Under the pieces are notes generated by a model. That model ran no database searches. It was not told the DNA's origin and worked only from the letters and a program-made list of their open reading frames with translations. Below, piece after piece: positions 1-6,326 of a DNA stretch of 10,190 nt. Each line of letters opens with the position of its first letter. The first letter of the stretch is position 1. The stretch is from an uncultured Microcaldota archaeon (lineage in GTDB: Archaea > Micrarchaeota > Micrarchaeia > Micrarchaeales > Micrarchaeaceae), in assembly GCA_903858385.1 (NCBI GenBank), contig CAIOIN010000075.1, forward strand, positions 1-10,190, given 5' to 3'. The translations under genes and the position numbers were made by a program.

Positions 1-245
1 AGCAGGCTTTCCTCTTCCACTTCGACTTCCCTTACCCCCTCTATCTTCTTCAAAGCCTCCTCTATGTTGGACGATGCCTTGTCGACGTCCTCGAAGGTGA
101 AGAGCACCCTGATGACCTTTATGCCGAACGCTACTTCGTCGGCCTGTATGCCTGCGGGCTTGAGCTGCTCCTTTATGTTGCTCATCGCCTTGTCAAGCGC
201 GCCGTCATTCGGGTAGACCTTGAATATTATTCCAATTTTTCCCAT
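1..245 (-). CDS. Archaeal elongation factor 1-beta (aEF-1B), 3' end cut by window edge
   Basis: Nucleotide exchange factor that restores GTP-bound EF-1alpha during translation elongation in the cytoplasm. Eighty-one codons are visible from ATG at 245. The protein starts MGKIGIIFKVYPND, continues with an amphipathic stretch (DKAMSNIKEQL, residues 18-28), a central FGIKVIRVLFTFED strand region (40-53), and ends in view with the acidic IEGVREVEVEEESL. This beta-alpha-beta-beta-alpha-beta order and the closing GVxxVEVEE segment are typical of archaeal EF-1beta, usually about 90 residues, so only the last few residues should be missing. The start codon overlaps the stop of the upstream zinc-ribbon gene as TAATG, suggesting translational coupling. 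This pairing with a small zinc-ribbon gene is, to my knowledge, common in archaea and supports the call. Identification is by recalled family pattern, not a search. Confidence 0.88.
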   Translation of the reverse strand, partial: MGKIGIIFKVYPNDGALDKAMSNIKEQLKPAGIQADEVAFGIKVIRVLFTFEDVDKASSNIEEALKKIEGVREVEVEEESL

Positions 246-418
246 TATGGCCCCTGAAACGCACAGGTTTCGCACTTGTACTCGTTCGATATCTCCCTGC
301 AGTGCTTGCATCTTATTATTGCGTCCTTTCCGCATGACGGGCACTTGAACTCAGTGTATTCACTGGTCATCCTGCCGCATGAGATACAGACTTTTCCTGG
401 TAGAACTCTTGCTATCAA
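245..418 (-). CDS. Small four-CxxC zinc-ribbon protein (HVO_2753/COG2888-like)
   Basis: A 57-residue protein with four CxxC pairs: CISCG (11-15), CPSCG (26-30), CKHC (37-40) and CETC (49-52), ending FQGP. This suggests two zinc-binding sites. Spacing and the RCxxCRExSNxYKCxxC..F.GP tail match the archaeal predicted RNA-binding zinc ribbons thought to act in translation; the exact role is not established. It lies between the S16 protease gene (15-bp gap) and EF-1beta, whose ATG overlaps its TAA. Start choice is uncertain: there is no in-frame ATG or GTG before the first CxxC, and TTG at 418 is used because an in-frame TGA lies shortly upstream and GGTGAT, a good archaeal ribosome site, sits directly before it. 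That spacing is unusually short. It is too small for most gene callers and is easily missed. Confidence 0.85.
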   Translation of the reverse strand: MIARVLPGKVCISCGRMTSEYTEFKCPSCGKDAIIRCKHCREISNEYKCETCAFQGP

Positions 419-433
419 ATCACCTAAGCATAA

Positions 434-2296
434 TCATCTGCGCCTTCTCCGCCCGTTAGGGCTTTTTGGAGTCTTGCGCCTTACTTTCTTCTTATTATCT
501 TTCGAAGCAGACCTTTTTATCAGTATCGCTATCATGGTAAGGTTTGCGGAAAGCGTCAAAACGACCATGGCGAGCATGATTACCATCAGCTTCTCCATCA
601 CGGCGAGCCGATTCGCGGTGGCGAGGTAAGCTTCCTCCAACGCGGTGTTTCCCGTGCTGCCGGTTACCGATACGCGGTTGTCGTATATCAACTTGATATC
701 GGAGCCCATCTGTTCTGCAAGGCGCGCGGCGGTGTAGGCCTGCAGCGCATAGGAATGCGCCAGCGTCACGTTGCCCGTCGCGCCTGCCTGGTAAGCGTAG
801 AACTGCGACTCCTTCGCGAATTCGGTGGCCCAGACGCCATAGGTGGCGTTCTGCTGCATCGAAGACTGGGCGTCTGCAAGCAATTGCTGGGTTGTCTGCC
901 CGCCGTAGGTAGAAGCATTGGCCAGGGTAAAAGCATAGTCCGCGCCAAGCATGGCCAACGGGTAATTCTTGTCCTGGTAGGCCTGCTGCGCCGTGTCGAA
1001 ATACATGCCCCCATACCCTTGCCGTGATACTGCCGCAAGCTTTTCCATGGCAATGCCGGACAGTGTCGGAGAGAAACTTATCGGATTGTCTGTAGAATTG
1101 GCAAAATAGCCATAGGTGAAGCCGGCAGCATTGCACCAGCCGCTTGCCTCGGCGCCGAGATACGCTGCGTTCAGCACCTCATCCGTATCGGTCGCGTTGC
1201 CATTATATCCTGACAGCGCCTGGTTTACAGTATAGTTGCCCCATCCCTGCCTCAATTCGGCGCCCATCACGTATTCATAGTCGCTTTCGGTGATCTGCGG
1301 CTGGACGATCGATGAGCACAGGGTCTGCACGTCTTCCAGGCTCGACAGCGTCAAGCCTTTGGTCGTGTCATGCGCGCCGAAATATATCGCATTCAGGTAA
1401 TCCTGGAAGGCGAAATTCGCAGAGGCGTACAGGTAACCATGGCTGAAGACCTGCGCGCTCTGTGCGAGCGCCTCGTAGAGCTGCTGCTTCACTCCCTGGA
1501 ATTTGCTGCTTCCCAATGCGGCTATCATGTCTCCTGTGCTGTTGAGGGTGTAGTTCGCCAATGCGCCGAAGGCGCTCTCATTGCACTGATTAGAGCATAC
1601 TGTAGACGCGGTCGGAAGGCTGTCGAAGCTGTAATTCGTGCCCAGATCATACGTGGCTTCATAAGGCAGGCCGCCAATGCTTGCGTTGAAAGCGAATCTC
1701 GAAGCCTGCGTTATGTTGGAGACCTGGACGAGCGGCACGCCGAATTCATCCTGGACGAGCAGGTAGAGCTTGGACTCGTCGCCATAGGTCGCAGTGGGCA
1801 CAAGCACCAAGTGCAGTCCATTCTGATAGGCCGCTTCGACCTTGTCGTACACGCCTCCTATCTCCCCTATGGATCCGTCGCTGTTCACCGTACCAGTGAT
1901 CGTAAAATCAGTTCTCAGCTTTTTATTGCCGAGTGCCGATATCGCCAACAGCGTCATGGCCGCCCCGCCGCTCGGACCCGTAACATTCGAGTCATCGGAC
2001 ACTATCGTGTATGCAAAATTATACTTTGTGAAATTGAGGCCAAGATAGGTTGATGCATACCTCGCCGCAGTCTGCGCAGACTGTAACGTGTCGGATCCCA
2101 CTGTTGCAGGCCCCACCACGGTCACGTTGCCGCTGCCGGCGGTCACGTTGAGGTCTATCATGGTCAATGCAGAGCCGGTGTTAGGTATGACGGCCGGTGC
2201 GGGTATCGATGCCGTGCCTATGGTGCGCGCACTCACGCATCCCACAAATGAGAGCGAAACCAACAGCACAATCAAAAGGTACCTACCCATCATCAT
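434..2296 (-). CDS. Cell-surface Lon-type (S16) Ser-Lys protease with C-terminal membrane anchor
   Basis: Predicted outer-surface serine protease of 620 residues. The N-terminus (MMMGRYLLIVLLVSLSFVGCVSA) is a Sec-type signal peptide. A Lon proteolytic domain follows (about 45-205): the nucleophile is S109 in GPSGGAAM, and the general-base lysine is K152 in IGEIGGVYDKVEAA, the normal Ser-Lys dyad spacing. No AAA+ ATPase domain is present, unlike LonA/LonB, so it must be ATP-independent or rely on a partner. Residues 210-565 are a mostly helical Ala/Tyr/Gln-rich region with four cysteines (C234, C238, C327, C388). A single transmembrane helix at about 570-593 precedes a basic 27-residue tail ending in five arginines, which should face the cytoplasm. 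I count 16 N-x-S/T sequons outside the membrane. This layout resembles the archaeal predicted serine proteases of COG1750. Three consecutive ATGs occur at 2296, 2293 and 2290; a TATA-like box about 26 bp upstream of 2296-2299 suggests a nearly leaderless transcript. Substrates are unknown. Confidence 0.85.
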   Translation of the reverse strand: MMMGRYLLIVLLVSLSFVGCVSARTIGTASIPAPAVIPNTGSALTMIDLNVTAGSGNVTVVGPATVGSDTLQSAQTAARYASTYLGLNFTKYNFAYTIVSDDSNVTGPSGGAAMTLLAISALGNKKLRTDFTITGTVNSDGSIGEIGGVYDKVEAAYQNGLHLVLVPTATYGDESKLYLLVQDEFGVPLVQVSNITQASRFAFNASIGGLPYEATYDLGTNYSFDSLPTASTVCSNQCNESAFGALANYTLNSTGDMIAALGSSKFQGVKQQLYEALAQSAQVFSHGYLYASANFAFQDYLNAIYFGAHDTTKGLTLSSLEDVQTLCSSIVQPQITESDYEYVMGAELRQGWGNYTVNQALSGYNGNATDTDEVLNAAYLGAEASGWCNAAGFTYGYFANSTDNPISFSPTLSGIAMEKLAAVSRQGYGGMYFDTAQQAYQDKNYPLAMLGADYAFTLANASTYGGQTTQQLLADAQSSMQQNATYGVWATEFAKESQFYAYQAGATGNVTLAHSYALQAYTAARLAEQMGSDIKLIYDNRVSVTGSTGNTALEEAYLATANRLAVMEKLMVIMLAMVVLTLSANLTMIAILIKRSASKDNKKKVRRKTPKSPNGRRRRR

Positions 2297-2321
2297 ATCC
2301 CCACACCCATTTTTGAATCAA

Positions 2322-2329
2322 AATATAAA
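2322..2329 (-). promoter_or_regulatory. TATA-like box before the S16 protease gene
   Basis: TTTATATT on the minus strand in the 36-bp gap after the glycosyltransferase stop codon. Its centre lies about 26 bp before position 2299, so initiation would fall within a few bases of the first of three ATGs (2296). This suggests a separate, near-leaderless transcript inside the larger gene cluster. The same T-rich stretch could instead aid termination of the upstream transcript. Seen by eye only. Confidence 0.45.
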
Positions 2330-2332
2330 AGC

Positions 2333-4189
2333 CTATTGATGCTGCGTTCGGTTCTGTCCTACCGGCGGAACTCTCACGGTTATGTTCATGCTCCGGCTTA
2401 CGATGTAATCCTCGGTGAACATGGTGACGAAAAGCTTTGTGCCGTTGTTTATGCGCGGCAGCGTATAGTTTATCATGTAAGTATAATTCGATCTTGGTCC
2501 AAGCATCATAAGGTTTTTGCCCAGGATGTAGCTCGCGGTGTTTGGGCTCCTGCTCACCATGAAGAATGATACGTTCTTGCCCGCCTGCTCGTTGTTCGAG
2601 ACGTTCGCATTGAAGCCGAGAAGGCTGAAGGCGGCTCCGGCATTCGTGTACTGAACATACACTCTTGGCATCAGGCTGTTTATCGCGGTGTGCTGCTCGC
2701 TGAGATACGCGCTGTGGGCATACATCGCTACGGGCAACAGAAGCAGCGACAATACGATGATGCCGTACAGTATCGGCATTTTGCCTTTCAACCTGTCCGA
2801 ATCGTTCCTGTCCAACCTGTTGGGGCAATAATACACCGCTATTGCCAGAGGCAGGACCGCGACGGAATATTCTCCGAGATTCCTCCACGAGAACAGGAAT
2901 ACTGCCATGGTCGCCGCTGCCAGCAGCGGCTTCAGGCTTTTGCAGTACAGGTAGAACAGCGCCATCAGGAACAGGAAGACCGTCACCGAGGCGAAGGTCG
3001 CATAGCGGTACGGCAGCATGTAGAACGAGGTGGCGAACTGCATGAGATTGGATCCGTAGGGCGCGAGCGTCTGCAAACCGAAGATGCCGAAGACGCTGTT
3101 GAAGAATGCGGCAGGCACTATCATCACGTAGTACGAGTTGATGAGTGCGAAAACTGCGAACGATACAATAATCTCTTTGACGGCCACGCTCCTGCCTTCC
3201 TCGTTCAGCGCCAGTATATAAAAGAACGGGAGCAAGAACCAGGCGAGCTGGCTCATGCTCGCGGCCAGGCCGAGCAGAGCGGCAGATAGCATGTGCCTAT
3301 GGCGTTCAAGATACGCCATCGTCGCGAAGAGCAGCGCTATCGAGTGTATCGGATCGTAGAATATCCCGAAGCTTATTACAAGCCATACCCCTGATGCCAG
3401 CAGCGCCTTCCGGCCGAATCCGGATTTGTAGTATAATATGAAAGCGGTGAGCACGTTGATGAACACGCTTATGACTGTGTAGATGCCAAAGGACTGCGCC
3501 GAGCTGTCGCCAAGGGCTTTGAGGCCGAGCAGAGGCACGAAGGAGAGGGAGATGAAACTGAGCGCCGGGTAGGCATACCTATTCTCGTACAGCCCGTTCA
3601 GCTGCGGCGTCGGGACAAAATTATAAAGATTGTTTATGTAGGCCATGCCCACGACGTAAGGGTTCTGCCCGTGCACGAAGAGATACGAGCTGTAATACGA
3701 ATACACGAGTTCATCAAGCGGCGGTATCGAAACAGGGTTGACCACGTACATTATGGTGAACGAGAGCGCCGCAACAACAACCACGACGATCAGCGCCGTG
3801 AGATAGAATTCAATTCCTTTGGGCTTTTTCATCGAGCCGCTGGTCGCGTAGAACGCAAGCACCGATGCGATCGCAGCGGCGAAGACGAAGATGCAAGAAT
3901 AGGCGATAGCCAGGAAGACTGGCAACGGGGTTATGTCAAACACAGCCTCATACGCTATCAACGCAGCGGACGCCAATGCCGCTGCAGCTAGCACAGCAAT
4001 GTTGTCCATCCTTCTGATGGCCCATGTGGCAATCAGTAGGAACAGGCCTATGCCTGTGAGCGCGAACAATCCAAGCGTCGCAATAAGAGAAAAGTACTGC
4101 TGGTTGGTGAAGAGCAGGTACGCAAGTCCAATATCAATCGCGCCAAGGGCGACTAGCAGTGTCCTCACAACGCTCATCTTGCCGTCCAT
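2333..4189 (-). CDS. Polytopic GT-C-like membrane glycosyltransferase with outer C-terminal domain
   Basis: A 618-residue integral membrane protein. Hydrophobic helices are visible at about 8-28, 33-54, 63-80, 90-115 and 128-150, then many more to about 490. After the 128-150 helix comes an outward loop containing DE (D159, E160), GQNPY (174-178) and YAYPAL (205-210). An acidic pair in the first large outer loop followed by G-x-NPY and Y-x-YP-x-L is what I expect of GT-C-fold glycosyltransferases (GT39/GT87-like) that use polyprenyl-phosphate-linked sugars, with D159/E160 as catalytic candidates. The extra four-helix N-terminal block before the motif loop is atypical. Residues about 491-618 form a soluble beta-rich-looking outer domain with seven N-x-S/T sequons. 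The gene lies 34 bp after the PLD-like membrane gene and 36 bp before the S16 protease, suggesting an envelope-related cluster. Family membership is moderate; donor and acceptor are unknown. ATG at 4189 is chosen; a second in-frame ATG lies four codons later. Confidence 0.6.
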   Translation of the reverse strand: MDGKMSVVRTLLVALGAIDIGLAYLLFTNQQYFSLIATLGLFALTGIGLFLLIATWAIRRMDNIAVLAAAALASAALIAYEAVFDITPLPVFLAIAYSCIFVFAAAIASVLAFYATSGSMKKPKGIEFYLTALIVVVVVAALSFTIMYVVNPVSIPPLDELVYSYYSSYLFVHGQNPYVVGMAYINNLYNFVPTPQLNGLYENRYAYPALSFISLSFVPLLGLKALGDSSAQSFGIYTVISVFINVLTAFILYYKSGFGRKALLASGVWLVISFGIFYDPIHSIALLFATMAYLERHRHMLSAALLGLAASMSQLAWFLLPFFYILALNEEGRSVAVKEIIVSFAVFALINSYYVMIVPAAFFNSVFGIFGLQTLAPYGSNLMQFATSFYMLPYRYATFASVTVFLFLMALFYLYCKSLKPLLAAATMAVFLFSWRNLGEYSVAVLPLAIAVYYCPNRLDRNDSDRLKGKMPILYGIIVLSLLLLPVAMYAHSAYLSEQHTAINSLMPRVYVQYTNAGAAFSLLGFNANVSNNEQAGKNVSFFMVSRSPNTASYILGKNLMMLGPRSNYTYMINYTLPRINNGTKLFVTMFTEDYIVSRSMNITVRVPPVGQNRTQHQ

Positions 4190-4223
4190 GCTTATCCATC
4201 TCTGTTGCAGCCAGGCCGGTCTG

Positions 4224-5180
4224 TCACTTCAGGTTCTCGAGCTTCGTCGAGTTGATCCAAAGCCTGTCGAATCTCTCTTCGGCCTCGCGATGGTTGATGC
4301 TGACTATGTGCTCGCTCTTCCTGTTTATGATGTTGAGCGGAGGTATCTTGTAGGCCGTTCTGCCGTCGATAAGCATGCGCTCGTGCTGCTCGTTCGCATC
4401 GCCGTCGTTGAGCACCTTCAGCTCGAAGACTATGCCCTTGTTGCCGAGCTCGTTCTTGAAGTCGCTGTAGTTCCTTATGAATTCGCTGCCGAGCCGGTCG
4501 CGCTTCGCGAGCACCGAGACGCTCTTGCACTTCTCGAGATTGCCGTTCAGAAGCCTCGATAGATTCACCAATCCATTGGCGTCGAAGTGCATGTCGAGTA
4601 TCTTCAGGTCTCCCTCAAGCTTCGACATGAGCCTTTTCGATAGTATCATGACATTGGTGTAGGGCGTCTGCGGGTCTATGCTTATGGGCCTTGCAGCTCT
4701 CGTGGAGCCGGGCCTGCTGCGCACGTCGATGAAAAGGTATGCCCCTATCAAGAAAGGCATAATGCCCCCCAGGTAGGAGATCAGGAATATGGGATAGCTG
4801 CCGAAGTTCACCATAGATTCTATCACGGCCGTCGCCAGTATCACCATCAATCCGGACAGCGCCAATGCCGCGGCGCTGAGCACCATGCGCGATCTGGAGA
4901 AGAGCCACATGGCGCCTATCGTGAACACTATGACCGCGAACGGCAGCATTAGGAAAGTCAGGTAGAGCGCGACTGTCATCGTCGTGGACTGCGATATCAG
5001 CGAAAGTATTGGCGCAGTGGGGCTTATGTTGTAAGTGCTCACTATGCCCAACGCCTCGTGGTACGCACCCACGGAGAATGCCAGCTTCTCCATGAAATGG
5101 CATGCGGAAAGTATCGATATCGCTCCGCCTGCAAGCGCCAGCACCGGCATGAGCTGCTCCTTGCTTACCCTGGCCATCAT
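4224..5180 (-). CDS. Four-helix membrane protein with cytoplasmic degenerate PLD-like domain
   Basis: A 318-residue protein of unknown function. Four hydrophobic helices are visible (about 11-28, 66-92, 98-120 and 130-151), followed by a basic linker (RSRPGSTRAARP) and a soluble C-terminal domain (about 170-318). That domain has a strand-like KILDMHFD (193-200), then VSVLAKRD, VFELKVL and HERMLIDGRTAYKIP (266-280), ending in FDRLW. The order resembles the single-motif PLD-like domains found in MIT_C-type and other prokaryotic proteins, where an HDR...D motif precedes a YHIG-type strand. Here it is HER with Asp six residues after His (H266, R268, D272) instead of the classical HxKx4D, so catalysis is doubtful and a binding or scaffold role is possible. 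Positive-inside reasoning puts the domain in the cytoplasm. Two adjacent ATGs (5180, 5177) occur; a TATA-like box predicts initiation near the second, implying a leaderless mRNA. It heads the run toward the glycosyltransferase. The PLD-like assignment is tentative. Confidence 0.72.
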   Translation of the reverse strand: MMARVSKEQLMPVLALAGGAISILSACHFMEKLAFSVGAYHEALGIVSTYNISPTAPILSLISQSTTMTVALYLTFLMLPFAVIVFTIGAMWLFSRSRMVLSAAALALSGLMVILATAVIESMVNFGSYPIFLISYLGGIMPFLIGAYLFIDVRSRPGSTRAARPISIDPQTPYTNVMILSKRLMSKLEGDLKILDMHFDANGLVNLSRLLNGNLEKCKSVSVLAKRDRLGSEFIRNYSDFKNELGNKGIVFELKVLNDGDANEQHERMLIDGRTAYKIPPLNIINRKSEHIVSINHREAEERFDRLWINSTKLENLK

Positions 5181-5197
5181 TACCGATTCTACGTTAG

Positions 5198-5206
5198 AAT
5201 TTAAAA
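5198..5206 (-). promoter_or_regulatory. TATA-like box before the PLD-like membrane gene
   Basis: TTTTAAATT on the minus strand in the 43-bp gap after the presenilin-like gene. Counting 26 bp from its centre puts the transcript start near 5176, on the tandem ATGs at 5180 and 5177. This is consistent with a leaderless transcript starting at the second ATG, and with a transcription unit separate from the presenilin-like gene. Confidence 0.45.
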
Positions 5207-5223
5207 GTATGTAGCTTTTGTGT

Positions 5224-6207
5224 TCAAAGGAGCATCAATCCGTAATAGATCGAGGTTGCGATCACTATCCCGGCAAAGAGCAGGGGTATCGCCGGCAGCG
5301 CTTTCTTGTATCTCCTGAGCACCAGCATGTTCAGCATCAATCCAAGCATGGACCCGAACACCACGACGAAGCTAAGCATGAAGTTGAGGTCGACCTTGTA
5401 CGCCGCGACCGCCAGCATCAAGGGCACTGCCAGATCGCCAGTTCCCAGTGCGGTCATCGCAGGCATGAGCGCCATGTTCTCCCTGGTCATCTTGTCCACG
5501 ATGCCTCCCTGCTTCTCGAGGGCCGGCTTGCTCTTCGCGTACTCCTTCTGCTCCTTCGCGGTCAGGTAGCTCATCGGCACGGCCTTTGTCTCCCTCACCA
5601 TTATCAGGAAGGAAAGATTGTTCTGCACGGCCATGTCGCCAAGTGCTATCATGTGCTTCGTCACGAACACGGCTATGAAATCATAGACGCCCAGAAGGGC
5701 CATGAAGACAAGGGCAAGCTCGAAGCTGAAGCTCAATCCGAGCGCGACCCCGACCCCGACGCTCGCTATTATCGCAGTCGTGTTCCTCAACCGCGGTATC
5801 CTGTTCTTCGCTATCACCAATATCATTGCAGGTATCAGCGCGGCGACGAAGGACCAGACGCTGCTGGAGCCGAATACCCCCGATTGGGCGTTGTTCGCCA
5901 GCACCGCGACTATGATGGAGAAGACGATGAATGAAGATAGGAGGACAATCGCGCCCTCAAAGACGACGAAGAGCTTCCTGCCCTTGTAGATCTTGAATAT
6001 GAAAAGCAGTATGACGGAGAAGACGATTATGTAGACTATGTAGAACAGCGCGCTTGCGGGCGAGGATATGACCTGCGCGCCGGTCAGCTCCTGATAGGTC
6101 GCGCCGTTGAAGACCTGCGTCGCGAGGAGCAGGCCGAGAAACTGTACGATCATGAACATCGTCAGTATCTGGATCAGCTGCCTGAACTCTATGACTTTCG
6201 GCGGCAA
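5224..6207 (-). CDS. Presenilin/signal-peptide-peptidase-like intramembrane aspartyl protease (PSH)
   Basis: Predicted GxGD-type protease that cleaves substrates inside the membrane. From the chosen start it has 327 residues and about nine hydrophobic segments. All three family motifs are in order: YD (Y175, D176 in GVYDFIAVFV), GTGD (255-258, catalytic D258 in ALGTGDLAVP) and, near the end, LPAIP (304-308) in place of the PAL motif. A long hydrophilic loop rich in Lys/Glu (about 205-245) separates the two catalytic helices, as in archaeal PSH and eukaryotic SPP. Length matches archaeal PSH. The frame stays open to TTG at 6231, but a TATA box at 6238-6245 predicts transcription from about 6215, so TTG at 6207, preceded by GTGAG, is preferred; the longer form would add eight residues. 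It lies between the ftsZ terminator and the envelope gene run. Likely roles are clearing signal peptides or membrane stubs; this is inference from the family. Confidence 0.9.
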   Translation of the reverse strand: MPPKVIEFRQLIQILTMFMIVQFLGLLLATQVFNGATYQELTGAQVISSPASALFYIVYIIVFSVILLFIFKIYKGRKLFVVFEGAIVLLSSFIVFSIIVAVLANNAQSGVFGSSSVWSFVAALIPAMILVIAKNRIPRLRNTTAIIASVGVGVALGLSFSFELALVFMALLGVYDFIAVFVTKHMIALGDMAVQNNLSFLIMVRETKAVPMSYLTAKEQKEYAKSKPALEKQGGIVDKMTRENMALMPAMTALGTGDLAVPLMLAVAAYKVDLNFMLSFVVVFGSMLGLMLNMLVLRRYKKALPAIPLLFAGIVIATSIYYGLMLL

Positions 6208-6237
6208 GGACTCACGTGTACCATTTGGCAAAAAACA

Positions 6238-6245
6238 TTTATATA
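6238..6245 (-). promoter_or_regulatory. TATA box before the presenilin-like gene
   Basis: TATATAAA on the minus strand, close to the archaeal consensus. It lies between the ftsZ terminator and the protease gene. Its position predicts a transcript start near 6215, downstream of the outermost TTG (6231) and about 8 bases before TTG 6207, which is why the shorter start was chosen. Confidence 0.6.
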
Positions 6246-6285
6246 CTGTCCTGATTATTGCCCGATGATGGCTGACGCTGAATGG

Positions 6286-6326
6286 TAAAAAAAGAAAAAA
6301 AGAAGAAGCAGACCTTTCGGCCTGCT
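6286..6326 (-). terminator. Hairpin plus T-tract terminator after the ftsZ pair
   Basis: On the minus strand, an 8-bp stem (AGCAGGCC / GGTCTGCT, one G-T wobble) closes on a GAAA tetraloop at 6307-6326. The stem begins at the base right after the TAA stop codon of the second ftsZ. It is followed by a long T-rich run with two blocks of about seven T. Archaeal termination often needs only T-tracts, so the hairpin may also stabilise the mRNA 3' end. Confidence 0.75.

Noticed and set aside
276..629. Plus-strand 117-codon open frame
   Set aside because: It lies across the zinc-ribbon gene and the end of the S16 protease; the minus strand carries four CxxC pairs and a coherent membrane anchor plus basic tail, so this is an antisense shadow.
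2228..2296. Lipoprotein signal for the S16 protease
   Set aside because: The LSFVGC stretch has Phe at the -3 position, a poor lipobox, and a cleavage site after VSA plus a C-terminal membrane anchor explain the layout.
4360..4390. Active PLD nuclease/lipase site
   Set aside because: The motif is HER with Asp six residues after His, not HxKx4D, and only one copy is present, so activity cannot be claimed.
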